From Porogramme epimiltina (Eukaryota; Basidiomycota; Agaricomycetes; Polyporales; Polyporaceae), in NCBI GenBank assembly GCA_900155495.1, contig FTLJ01000050.1, forward strand, positions 1 to 64,000: a DNA stretch of 64,000 nt, in the 5' to 3' direction. This document shows positions 22,835-34,481 of the stretch, one piece after another. The translations under genes were made by a program, and so were the position numbers. Under the pieces are notes generated by a model. The model did not search any database and was not told where the DNA came from. It worked only from the letters and a program-made list of their open reading frames with translations. The first letter of the stretch is position 1, and each line of letters opens with the position of its first letter.

Positions 22835-25800
22835 AAGACTCCCTCTGTGGGTCGCATACGGTATATGAGAACGTTGAGTCAATTCTCGGGAGAACTGTGG
22901 AGGCAACGCACAAGTATGGAGGCGGGCGAGCGTGGGGTGCTCCGCAGACGGCGTGCGCTGGGCGACGAGTCGGGCGCGCGCTGGGCTGGCTGGAGGGCCG
23001 GGAGGAGGGCGGGGCGCGCGCGCGGGGAGTGGGGTTAGCAGCGCCGGCGAGCGGGGGCGGGAGGACGAGGGAGAAGACGAGGCTGGCGGCGGCGAGGAGG
23101 AGCGATGGCAAGGGGAAGGCGGACCGTGCCCGAGAGCGAACCCGACCGCCCGTGGCCGCGCATTATTATTGCCGACTGGTTTTTCGACAGCAAGTGGGAA
23201 TTAATTATTCCAGGGATCAGTAGGCCGCCCGGACGACGGTTCCTGCTCCCGCTCGTTCTGTTTGTCCCAGGTTGGTCCCTTGCCCTCCCCGTCCCACGAG
23301 CCCGTCTCTCCTCCGCCCGCGAACGACGCTCCGGCCCTCGAGCCGGCAGGGCTCTCGCGACGCAGTGGCCTGCGCAGGGCGTGCACGCAGCCCACACACG
23401 CAGTCTGCTTCCCGCTTCTTCCTCCACAGCCATCGCCACCACCACTCCGTGCGACCTCCACCCGCGAGCGCCGGCACGCCTCTCGGAACGTCCTTTCCCG
23501 CTCTCGACCACCGTACAATCGAGGGCACACCAACGGCCGCACACCGGCCGGAGGGATCAGCAATTTTCTCTGCCGCATCGTCATCGCACCTGAGCATCGA
23601 TCCTCAGACGCCACAATTTCTTATATTTTCCACCACTCCTCTCCGACCCGCGCCCCCGTGCGCCCGCCGCCCAGGCGCCCTCCCGGCCGGGTCCGTCGAC
23701 TGAGACCCTTCCTCCGGACGCGGGGCGCGGGACGCGGGACGCGGCGGTCGGGCCCCTGATCTGTTCCAGCCCCATTGTTGCCCCGAACCGTCCGCTCCTT
23801 GCCAGAGTCACCGCACCACCCGGCGACAGCCCCTCCTGCGCGAATGCAGGATGTCGTCCATCACTGCGCCTACGCGCTGTCGGCGGTTTGGGACTCCGAT
23901 TACCATCCATGATCGCGTATTTGGTGCGTTTCCTTCCACCCTTGCTCCTCTCTGTCTGTCTGATCCGGTCATCACTCATTTCCTCTCTAGGCCCACTCGC
24001 CGTTCACATGCTAGTCTCAGCTGTTCGCGCAGCCCCCCCATGGAGCCACAGTCTGACGACGCTCCTCGCTCCGTTGGCTCGCCCCGTAAGCTCGGTGTCT
24101 ATAAAACGGCGTGTTTGCTAAGGCCACACACCATACCGGGACGCGTCTTACTTGAACAGTCCACGATGCGGCGTGCGACCGCGGTTCGCCCGTTCACGAC
24201 ATGGTGTTCTCACAGCCGTCTGCCGTCCAGGTGGTTCCCCGGCCGGACCCTGGCGTCAAGTGCGTTCAACGCACTGTGCATGCTCATATGACTGCGCTAG
24301 AAGATCCATCGACGCCCTGGTCTCCAGGCATAACCTCGAGATCGCTCGTCCAGGGTTCGTCATCGGTTCCCCGACCGAGCCACCATGCGCGTCGGAACTC
24401 CTCCTCTCCTTGTTCAAGCACTCCCTGGCTAGAACTCAATGTCCTTGTCCACGGCAATGGCACATGTCCCTTCTCCTGCGCCACGTTCCAGAAGCTGTCT
24501 CAACAAGCTCCATCCCACGGTCCAAGGGAACGCCCACGCAGTACCCGCGACACAGAAAGAGAGACGCGCGACTCCTCCCCCCCTTCCCCGTCAGTGACCT
24601 AAACACAGTGGCACCAGCGTTCGTCCCAGTCCAGCCCGCGCCCTACGTTCCCCGCTCCTGTCATGTGGGCACGAGGAGATGGGCCTCGCGCTGAGGCAAG
24701 CCGCCGAATGTCCGCGAGGAAGGCCTGTGCCGCCCATACGCGCCACCTTCCGTCGTCCAAGATCGCCGCGCTGTCGCGCCTGCCGTTACGCCCGACTGCG
24801 CTTCCTGTGGCCGCTCGCGCTGGGCGACGGTCATGGGGCCCCTCGCCTGCGACGGCCCTCTTCTTCCTGCAGCATTGCCCTCGCTTCTGCTCCGGACCCG
24901 GACATGGCGCCTTCTTGGTAAGTACGATGACGCCCCGAACGGGGGGGCTCTTCGTCAGCCTCCGCCGCTGCTTGTGGCCTTGGGGCCAGGGTGGCGAGCC
25001 TCGAGGGGTGCAGGGGCACTAGCGCTACGCCGCGCCGCGAGCGCAACGTGCGCATCTTCTCATGCCCAAGATGTGCACCTTTGTGCTCGAGCCGCTGGAG
25101 CGCGCGGACGCAGAAGATCTGGAGCAAGGGAGCCCGCGCCGGAATGCTCTCAGGCTTGGTGGCACCCATCGCGACCCGCATCTCGCACTATCGCCTTTAT
25201 GGCAATCGCGCACCAGACGTTGCGCTACAGCTGCCGCTTCAGTAGGATATATTTCACCGAGCGTTCCTGGCCACCTCGGCCCTTGCCGTCCATTAACGAG
25301 CTCGCCGTCCGACGGCAGAAAACTCGAGTTTGTGGCGCGCCGTCCCGTTATTCAGCGCGACGGTATGTCGATTTGTGAGTTAGCGCCGTTCGCGTCCACA
25401 GAAGGCGGGCAGGCGGCGCCAAACAATCGACCAGCGCGCCGCACGAAACGAAATTCGCTGCGCCCCCGCCGACGGCGCGCCTGGGCGCACGACCAAGAAG
25501 AGAAAGCGAAGATCCCGCCCACAGAGGGTCGATGCATCTGCTGGCAGCTTCGGTCAGCGTCCCGCCTCAGCCTTGGAACCGTACAAGCTCGCCGCCGCTC
25601 GACGCCGCCCTTTTGGGCGAGATGCGTGAGCGCTATCGATCTCGCTTCCGGCGTTCATACAGGAACCCATGGTTATCTCTGGTAGGGTCCATCGAAATGC
25701 AGATACGTACATGCGTCTACCAGTCCAGTCGGAGCGATATGTATGTGCGACGGCTTTAAAGAGATTATCTCCCCAGCGATATGGTGGATCTCGTCCGGTG

Positions 25801-27571
25801 ACGGTGTCTCTCGACTCGCCCACAGCCACCCCGCAAGCCTATCGAGCCGTCGCACGACGGTATCATCTCGATCTCGCGCCAGGGGGGTTGACGCGCTCTC
25901 CATTCTTGCGCCTCCACCTCCGGAGTGGCAAGAGAGCGTGCAGCGACCACGCTCGGAGGCCGCAATTGCGGGTTTCGTGCACGGCTGGCAGTTTGTGGGT
26001 TAGATACAGCTGGTGGCTTACGGCCGGGCAGAAATTAACCAGCCTGGCAAAACCATATGGGCCTTTGGAGCTCCTGCGGCGGCGCAAATACGACGCAGCC
26101 GTGTGCCGGCGCGCCCCCTGGCGCATAAACCTCCCTTCCGTCCGAAAATGTTGAGCATTGCCCTGACAGCATCGGGCCCGGCGGCAGAACCGATCGATCA
26201 TGCACATTGATGGCCCCAGTGCGAGATTCCGAGTCCGCGCCAAGCCCGTTCTGTTCGCAGGATCCACTTCCTCCACATGAACCCCGAGCTCGCCGCGGTA
26301 TTTCTGCGTCGCGTGACGCGCCTGGGCCAGCGAGCGAGCCTGCGCGCGTCGCCGGACGGCCTGCGACGCTCCCCCGGGCGCGCGCACCCTTGATGGCGAC
26401 ATGCGAATGCGAGGACCGCGCTGGGGCCCCAAGGTTCATTCAGCAGCGGCGGGCAGCGCGCAACCCACCGCGGGCACACTCGCGTGCACCGCCTTCCTTC
26501 CGCGCTAGTCCATACCCAGCCGGCTGGCATCACTTCATGCCCCAAACAAAACCCGATCGGCGGCTACGCAGGAAAAGACGTCTGGCTGGACGTCTGGAAG
26601 GGGCAAAGGCCAAACGCGTCCGAGACGGCACTCCGTCCGCGGCACGCCGCTCGGCGCGCGCGACCCCCGAGCCGCGATTCCCCGCAGCACGCCCGCCGCC
26701 AGCACGCCCGTCCGCTCGCCTGGCTCCTCCTCCTCACCACCACCGCTCCCGCGCCTTCTGGAAGCCCGGCGCGGAGGACGGGGGAGGAGGAGGGCCCTGT
26801 GGCGACGCGCGGCGCTCGAGCGCATTAGAACGCATCGCATCGCATCGAGCGGAGGCACGAGGGGCGCGGCGCGCGCGCGAGGAGCGACGAGCGAAGCGGC
26901 GCGGAAGCCCAGCGGAGGCGAGACGGCCGATCGTCCTGATCGCGCGACGCGGCGCGCGGCGTGCGGCTCGCGTCCCGTTCGGTCGTTGGGCAGGGAGAGG
27001 GCGCGACCGCCGACAGGGGGGGGGGCAGAACCTGCACCCGCGACGTGCGCGCGCCGCGAAACAATGCAAAAAATGCAGATCCCCGCCGCGCGCACAGATC
27101 TCAGAATCCAGGGAAGCCCCCAGGCCGCAAGCGGCTGCCCCTGCGGAGACGATGCGAAGATCGGCGCGCGCGGCGCCCACGGGCTGGCGGGCTGCGACGG
27201 AGGGGCAGGGGGCAGGGCGAGGGGAAGGGGAAGGGGTGAAAGGGGATGGAGGGATCCGTTGGCCAGAGAGGGCTAGGGAAGGGGGGGCGCGCGCTGCCGG
27301 GCACGCCAACGCCCATCAGTGCGTTCTCGAGAAGCGTCGAAAGTGCGGCACGAACTCGGGTGGCCGCCCTGGGTCGTCGCGAGATCCAGCGGGCGTGCTC
27401 GCTCAAAGGGGCGCGCGGATTCACATGCGTGGAGCGGGCCCGCTGCGGAGGCGGGCGAGAACTCGGGCCCGGGGCCCGCGTGGGCCGGTCCCGCGCGCGT
27501 GGGGGGGCCCGTGCCCGAGCCGCAGGCCCGGAGGACGTCACTTGCTGCAGATCTGTGGTTTGGGGAGATGG
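22835..27571. other. About 4.7 kb without a conserved gene, upstream of areA
   Basis: This stretch holds the areA promoter and probably a long leader. It contains many overlapping GC-rich open frames on both strands, especially at 26200-27540, whose composition (Arg/Ala/Pro/Gly in every frame) shows they are GC-driven and not coding. A few good splice signals occur at 23930-24165. I find no conserved protein. A non-coding transcript, a fast-evolving gene or old repeats could lie here. Confidence 0.5.
24040..24602 (+). CDS. Possible two-exon gene, unknown
   Basis: An ATG at 24040 opens a short exon to about 24086. A good intron follows (gtaagctcgg...cttgaacag, ending at 24161). The next exon is open for about 145 codons to a TAA at 24602, and the phases agree. 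A further intron in the leader (gtgcgtttcc...cctctctag, about 23926-23990) would fit an untranslated first exon. Composition is Ser/Pro/Arg-rich with one more protein-like stretch (WLELNVLVHGNGTCPFSCAT). No family is recognised and chance is a serious alternative. Confidence 0.25.
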
Positions 27572-28400
27572 TTAGTCGTGCGGGAGCTTGTTGCGATGCT
27601 GTGGTTGGTTGGGATGAACAGGCCTATGTCGCGCTTGGTGCGCGCGCATGCTCTCGTGCACCAAGACAACTTTCTGTACTGCAGGTAGGAGCTGAGTGCA
27701 GACAAATATAACCGTGAGTAAGCCCCACGGACAGAGCGGATGGTCCACTCACTTCGTGCCTCGTCTCGACGACAAAGCAAGGAGGAAGAAGACATCGGAA
27801 CGTCGGTCAGAAGGGACGGACCGGGTTGACAGGGCTGCTTGGGCGGCGTGTCTTGTTGTACGCTTCGCAGGCTCCAGGCGACTCTCCTGCCTACAGCGCG
27901 AGGGGACATAACTGCAGGAACTTGGCAACGCGCCGTCGTGCCTGTAACTCAAACCTGCGGAAGCATTTAGCGTCAACGCGTACTCACGGTAATGTCCGTG
28001 CTCGAGCTGGCCCTCTTCCAATGATCGGATCAACTTTGCTATGTTGAATGCGCATGAGAAGGGGGGCGGGCCAGAGATAAGGCACTGCATCTGGTCCAAC
28101 GGGCGGAGGTCCGCACGAGGCCAACGCCTCTCCCCGATGCAGTATGTCGGCCCCGTGCTGGTAGGTCCGCGCAATATACCGAGGTCCGCGTTGGTCCGCG
28201 CGGAGAGGAATTCTTCGACGTTCACAAAGAACGTGGAGCAGACGGCGATAAGTGTTCACGGGGATGGATCCGTCGGGGCCGTCCGAGGTGGTCGCTGAAT
28301 TCGAACTTCGGTGATGGCCTCGCTTGACGATAAGGGAAGTCGCATCTTGTAAAAGACATAGAACACCTGCCACGACGAATCCACTATGTAAGTTTGACAT
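27572..28400 (-). CDS. Small spliced gene, unknown function, possible signal peptide
   Basis: Four exons (28400-28180, 28127-27988, 27941-27753, 27678-27572) join in one frame to 218 aa through introns of 46-74 nt with good donors (gtatat, gtgagt, gtgagt) and AG acceptors. The N terminus (MSNLHSGFVVAGVLCLLQ) resembles a signal peptide. The middle has protein-like stretches (CAFNIAKLIRSLEEGQLEHG) and the end is basic and His-rich (QARHRPVHPNQPQHRNK). An alternative start at 28444 would change the first exon. I recognise no domain. The agreement of phases over three introns supports a real transcript; the translation is less sure. Confidence 0.42.
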
Positions 28401-29947
28401 GTGCGAACGTAACGATAACTCTTACCTCGACGTTCGCGCGCCATGATAAAACTATTTGGCTTGAACTGGGGACGTAAAACTGACAATTTTCCCAGGAGAA
28501 GTCAACCACGCCTGAAGCATCTGTACGTGCAGCGCGCCCCCGTTTTTATATACCAAACCCGAGCGCCTCGAAGTATATTCGCAAGCCCGTGGTCGACACA
28601 CGCAATGAGCATCTCAGGGTCGTGGCGTCAGTGGACGTCAAGTGATCACGTAGTAGAAGGGCGAGATAACGTTAGCCGTTTATCTTGTGCAGGCGCGCGA
28701 GGCGATAGCGCTTCGACTTGGTCCCGCGAGGATTTTGAGCGTTATTTTCGGGTGGCCCCGTCGACGAGATAGTGAGAGAGATCCCTTGACCGAGGAGTAT
28801 CGTAAGGAAAGCTCCGGAGGCACGAGGGCACGGAGCTCACTTTAAACGCCTATTTTCGCGGAGATGCGTTCCCCGGGAATGTCGGAGGTGACAACGTGCC
28901 CGGGTGAAGGAAAAATGGGGAATCCCTAATGATACACTCTCCTGCACACCGCTCGGTTTCAGTGAACACAGCCCTCTCAGAGAAACGGACATGTCAGGCT
29001 CACCGAGGGAATGACGAAGGCACTCATGAAGTGGTGTCAGTGGACAGACGTTCCGGAAGTGTGGCCGAGGGAATGGAGGTCCGCTTCTCGGACGATGATT
29101 CGGCCACGAGATGCTATAAATTATCCTCTCCTAACATCCGCGATCTCGGAAACAGGATAGAATGCCGGTCAGCGCCAGAGATTGGCTCGCCACCGATGCT
29201 TTTGAGTTACCGAGTCACCCACCGTTGACTTTAAGCGAGAACTCGTCATAGCCTCGGTCAAGCACGATGTATGACGGAGACACGTCACTTGCCGCTCGGT
29301 ATGGATGTCGCAACAGTCGATCTTGATAACTTTGAGGGTCCTCTTGTTCAATTAAACATATGGAGTCGGCTAGACGTTGGGCTAGACAAATGCCATCACG
29401 GGACCCCCGAGCCGGGGTGGTTCCGGCGCAAAGACGTTGTTAAACTTGTGATCACACCCAACGTTGGAGGTCAAGGAGCATAAGACATGAACGATGAATT
29501 ATCTAGAGAACCCGTGTACCACGATGGAATGGTGAGGCCACGGTGTATGCGTTCTATATGAATGGAAATTCTCACTTTAGGGCATTTTTGTTCAGCGACC
29601 TAGGTCGTAAAGGACTCGTAGGGCTGCACCTAAATGGTCGACATATGCGGACGTCGGTCTGGATGATTTGTGTCAACGGTGAGATGTGTAGTTTGCGCAC
29701 TCAATTTTGTGTTATTGCCATAAAATGGACACGCCGACCTATACGAGATGGGCTTGGGGTCCACCAAAAAGAGAGCAATACACCTCGCAGCTTTTTTTTT
29801 TTGCTAGTTGCCCGTTATATACTCGCGATGTAGGTTCAGACAGACCCTCGGACAAACAACAGAGCGGATCTGCGATGAAACACGAGAACTTTCCATTTCA
29901 TTAGCAGAGAAGTATGCACACAATTATACAGGACCTAGACTAAGCAC
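28401..29947. other. Intergenic, 1.5 kb
   Basis: This is the 3' flank of signal peptide peptidase and the promoter side of the small gene at 28400. Short open frames are scattered and unconvincing. There is a T-run at about 29791-29800. No RNA gene is seen. Confidence 0.45.
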
Positions 29948-31518
29948 TCAATTCCGCTTTTTGGATCTCTTCTTTTTCTCGGGGCCCTCAACAGTCTGCT
30001 CCGATGGCGCCGCCTCCTTAACGTCGTCCTGAGACGCATCTGCGACCGCGGGAACTGTATCATTCTCGGTCAGAACGGGCGGGTCAACAGCCTTTTTCTC
30101 GCCGTTTGAGTTCGGCTTGGTTGTCTCATCCGCTGACTTGTCGACCACCTCGTCCGACCAAGCCCATGCGTCGTTGAATTCTCCACGGGCGAGTGCCGTG
30201 ATGAAGAATGACAGGATGCACGCTGGGCTGTACGAGGAAGGCATTAAGGTTTCGCCACAGCTCGCGACGGCCACTCTGGAGACGCACCTGAGGTACAGGA
30301 GCGCAGGCTGGGCCTTGCGGAAGAAGTGCATCACCGCCATGGTAGTGACCAGGCCGGCCGCATACGCGATGAGCGCCGCACAGAAATAAGTCTTCTTCAC
30401 AGAGGTGGGAGAGCTTTGGCGGGACGCCCTGTAATAGTCGTAGCGAAGCGCAGTGGCGACGAACATGCCAGGAATGACAATGTCGCCGAGGCCAAGCATG
30501 GTGAAGCCGCGCTCAGTGGAGAATATCATGGACTTGGGCCATAGAAGCTTGATGGGGACGTCCAACGACGTGGCGACCTTGACCATCTAACCAAGCGAAT
30601 GCCCGTTAATATATGCACGCCGTCAAGGGGACAGAAACTTACCACTTCCGTTCCAAACACCCACCAGATGTCGTACAGGAACAAGCCGGATAATAGGACA
30701 CATCCGGTTTTGAAGGAATCCAATTTGAGCAGGGAGAGAGCATTGTGCGAGAACGATAGAGCCAAAAGGTCGGTAAGGAACGCGGAGCGTCGGGTTGCAC
30801 TGCCACCAAAGGTGTATAGGATCGAAGGGATTGAGCCAGCGGGGATCAGGAACAATGAAGGCGTGCGAAGTGAAAGGGATACCAGTTCTAGGGGACCGCA
30901 GATGAGTCATGAAGTCGAGAGAAAGGCGAAGGATTGGCGTACCTCTAGGGCCTTTCGTGAACGTAACTCGGTTGTTATCGAACTTTCTCCAACTCTCTTC
31001 GCCGAGGATCCACCGTGACAGAGCGATAAGGGACTGGTGTGGCGGGGTGTCAGGAAGGGTGAGAGGCCAAATTACGCATGTGCTTACCTTGCTTACGCTT
31101 CCTACACCTGCAAAAGTGAAGTACCACTGGAGAAGCCATGTAATCCACGCGGCGCCGAAGTATTTGACAATCAAATATAGCCCCAAAAGCACAGCAGAGC
31201 CGATCTAGAAACGAAGGTTAGGTGCTACAGTCTGGATTGAATGGAGAAGCTGACGGACCACTGGGAAGAGATAAGCATCTTGGGACGAAAGGCGTTCGAT
31301 CTCTTCGTCGCTGTCATCGTCCTCTCCTGGCTTTGTGCCTGGCTGCCGCGCGCTCCGGTTCTGTTACGGCTTCTAGCTCAGTTTAATGCCGGAATGGGGC
31401 CGTGAGAAGGTCTGACCGAGAGAGAACCATGAGAACCGGCGTATATTGAGATGCACGCAAGGGACAGAAGACCAGCGTACGACGAAAGGAGGTCCCAGTC
31501 GGTGGCTGCGGCTGCCAT
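29948..31518 (-). CDS. Signal peptide peptidase, intramembrane aspartyl protease
   Basis: Seven exons (31518-31417, 31360-31259, 31204-31088, 31033-30943, 30887-30643, 30586-30288, 30227-29948) encode 411 aa. The two catalytic aspartates sit in FLYDIWWVFGTEV and GLGDIVIPG, and the PAL motif is QPALLYL, the signature of presenilin-type SPP (family A22B). Several hydrophobic segments surround them. The N terminus is short and hydrophobic, followed by an acidic linker (EDDDSDEEIERL). The C-terminal tail is charged and ends in KKRN, which fits a dilysine ER-retrieval signal (KKXX) as in animal SPP. Family members cut signal peptides and some tail-anchored proteins within the ER membrane. The start MAAAATDWDLL was chosen because it leads directly into the first membrane segment; one earlier ATG is out of frame. 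It is divergent from SSU1 at 32143. Confidence 0.94.
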
Positions 31519-32142
31519 TGTGACGAGGGGGATAAAGAAGAGCCTATGGGAAATGCCACGTCATTGCTCGGTAGCATAAGACGAGTTTGCGCCTGTTTGA
31601 AACAGAAGCTCTTGCCAAACACGAGCAAATAGCCGTCGGACCAGATCGAGAGCGAGGCGCCGAAGTTCACGGCGCGTCATTTTAGTCTATTTTGGTGTCA
31701 TCCCACTCAATTCGACAGCTGAACTCACCTGAGCCAGTGGGCGCACTCGACGAGCAGAGACCCGGCATGCGGCACAGGGGGCGCTCTCGGCCGAGGCGAG
31801 AGACGTTGATTGGCTGGAGGGGGCGTGCGGGGAGGTGCGGGGGAAGACGGTTTAAAGACGAGTTCCATGTCTTCACATTTTGGGATCCGAGACCCCTTGC
31901 ACGGAGAGCCGGAGAGCCTCGCCCCGCCAACCGAGTAGAGGTCCGTGGTGGCAGTGTACCTTATGACTGGATCCCTGGTTTGGATGCCGGTGGCTGCTAG
32001 CCCATGGCGCGCACACGGTCACAATTCCGAATTCTCCTCGAGTACTATAAACTCGCCCGACCCGCTCCCCTTTCCCCAGAGACTCTCCCTCTTCTCCATT
32101 CCTCGCCACTCATACCCCTCTCCCTCTTCCGTCGTCGTCTCC
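31519..32142. other. Divergent promoter region of signal peptide peptidase and SSU1
   Basis: The 624 bases between the two start codons contain no exon. The SSU1 side has a TATA box at 32046. Confidence 0.5.
32046..32051 (+). promoter_or_regulatory. TATA box of SSU1 paralogue 1
   Basis: TATAAA lies 97 bases upstream of the ATG at 32143 and is followed by a long C/T-rich leader (cgctcccctttccccaga...), the usual layout of a strong fungal promoter. Confidence 0.55.
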
Positions 32143-33911
32143 ATGGCTCCCCCAAACAAGTCTCTCAAAGAATGCGTTCGGTAAGCCCCTAAGTCTTGCC
32201 TGACGCCACTCATATTAATTTTCGACCTAGTCATTTTACCCCAGCGTGGTTCGCTGCTATCATGGGTTAGTGCAAACAAATAGTAGTGCCCCGTGGCGTC
32301 CTTGTGGCGACAACGTGGGATGAGATGCCCACTTGTGGCATCCATCTTCCTCAGTTGAGCTGTGCCGCGTTGAGAGGCCGATGCGTCTCTTTGCGTCATC
32401 TCGGTTCCCATTTTTTGACGTTTACCATGCATATCTGACTATTTACGTCCACAGGCACGGGTGCGATATCCATCCTGTTTCACGCCTTCCCCTATGGTCA
32501 AGGGTCAACGGCGCTACAAATTTTTACCTACATCTGGTTCTTCCTCAACTTTGCCCTTTTCGTCATTTTTAACGCTCTTACGGCCGCACGATATATCATC
32601 TTCCCCGATGTATGGTCCATCATGATCCACCATCCAACCCAGAGTCTCTTTCTGGGCACGTATCCCATGGGTGCCTCCACCCTCATCAACATCGCCGTTA
32701 GCCTCATATACCAAGATAATCGCTTCGGTGGGAAGCCATTCTTGTACGCAATGTGGGCATTGTGGTGGCTCGACGTCGCATTGTCAGTACTGTGCGCATT
32801 CGCACTCGTACACATCATGTAAGCACCATGCGTTTCGCGCACGTTTCTGATAAGTTTCACTGACGGTGTTCCGATAAACAGGAAATCTCGTCAGGAGCAC
32901 GCGCTCCAACGCATGACATCCCTATGGCTCTTGCCGGTGGTCACCCTTATCGTCGCATCGTCCACTGGCGGAGTCCTCGCGGCCGCGCTTGCCGCCGTCA
33001 ACCCTTCCTACTGTCTCCTCACCCTCACCGTCTCCGCATGCATGGTCTTCATAGGTCTCGGCCTGGCGTTCATGATCCTCACCATGTACCTCCTCCGCCT
33101 CATCCTCCACGGCATCCCCCCAAGCGCGGGCGTCCTTTCCGTCTTCATCCCCCTCGGTCCGATGGGCCAGGGCGGCTTCTCCATCCTCCTCCTCGGCCAG
33201 GGTTTCCGGACCGTGCTTCCCCTCACATATGGAAACTCGCCAATACTCCGCCTAGCAAACGTAGGCGAGATCGTCGACGTCATCGCGCTCTGCGCCGCGC
33301 TCGTCCTCTGGTCGCTCGCGACGATGTGGCTCGTCTACGCCCTCCTCGCCGTCTCAGAGGTCCTCCGCGAGACCCGCCTCCCGTTCAAACAGGCCTTCTG
33401 GGGCCTCATTTTCCCTAACGTAAGTCCCTCCCACGTCCCGTTGTAGGTCCAGAGAACTCCCCGTTGACGCCCGCATTTCCGTTATCGCTGCGCATCCGAT
33501 GTTCCCGATCCCCCGACACGCCCCTCCGAACGTTCTCCGGAACACCACCCACGCGTCGCTCCGCACCGCGCTCTGCTTACCTGCGCCGACCCACACCCGC
33601 GCCGCCATCCACGCCTCGATCGCCGCACGCGCGCAACACAGGGCGTGTACGCGAACCTGACGGTGCAGCTGTACCGCACGCTCGACTCGCAGTTCTTCCG
33701 CGTCTGGGGCGCGATCTACTCCGCCGCGACGCTCGCGCTCTGGACGGCGGTGTTTGTGCGGACGCTCATGCTCGTCCAGCACGGCGCGATCTTCGAGTCG
33801 CCCTGCCTCGAGGACTTTGACATGGCGCGCGCCGCGGACGTCGAGAAGAAGAACCAGGATGCCGAGTCGGGCGCGCGCACGCCGTGCTCGGGCTCGGGCT
33901 CGAGCAGGTAG
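32143..33911 (+). CDS. SSU1: SSU1-type sulfite efflux / C4-dicarboxylate transporter, paralogue 1
   Basis: Five exons (32143-32180, 32231-32265, 32455-32818, 32882-33419, 33642-33911) give 414 aa. The sequence shows the voltage-dependent anion channel/TDT family pattern of about ten membrane segments: RHFTPAWFAAIMGTGAISIL at the start, then HHPTQSLFLGTYPMG, LWLLPVVTLIVASSTGG, LGPMGQGGFSILLLGQ and FWGLIFPNGVYA. The blocks match the sulfite pump branch (SSU1) more than the malate permease branch (MAE1), though substrate cannot be read from sequence. It would act in the plasma membrane, exporting sulfite. Introns 2 and 4 are longer than usual (189 and 222 nt). The tail is Ser/Gly-rich and cytosolic. 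A paralogue lies tail to tail at 34482-36334. Confidence 0.92.
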
Positions 33912-34481
33912 ATGGCCGTTGCGATTCCGACCAGGAAGCACGCAGCATGCAAGCAGACGGACGGACGGACGGCCGACGGATCCGCGCGAGGGTTAGATAG
34001 AACCCCTTTTGCGGCGTTCTCGGTTCTCAGGGTGGACAATGCGCGGCAGCACACTGGACGCGCGAGGAGGACGGATAGACATATATTACAACCGAGGGAA
34101 CGTGATTACAAGTAACACACAATAATATATAATATTCCGTGCAACGCGCGCACTTGGAGGGTCCGGTGGCCGGCACTCTATCCACATCGATACACACTAA
34201 GGGACGGGCTGGCCCGGCGGGGCGGGTGCCAGGCAAGCAGGTGGGGGGAGGGAGGATGCGTGGCAGGTAGCGACAGTGTGGGCGGGTCACGACACAAGCG
34301 CGCGCGCACGGGGTCTACCGCGGGCGGATGTGTATGATACAGTCGAGATCTAGGGGAGGGACAGGCGATCTGGGCGGGAGCGGGGACGGGAACTGGAACG
34401 GCGGGTACGGCGTCATGGGGGTGCCCGGGACGCTCTCTTTGCCTGTAAAAAAGCAGACGGGACGGGGGGGCAAGGTCCATG
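33912..34481. other. Shared 3' region of the two SSU1 paralogues
   Basis: This is a convergent 3' region of 570 bases, with a short GACG tandem run at 33957-33974 and AT-rich sequence near 34120-34135. No gene is supported. Confidence 0.5.

Noticed and set aside
26207..27688. 493-codon plus-strand open frame
   Set aside because: The DNA is extremely GC-rich and long open frames exist on both strands at the same place; composition is Arg/Ala/Pro/Gly in every frame, there is no domain and no splice support.
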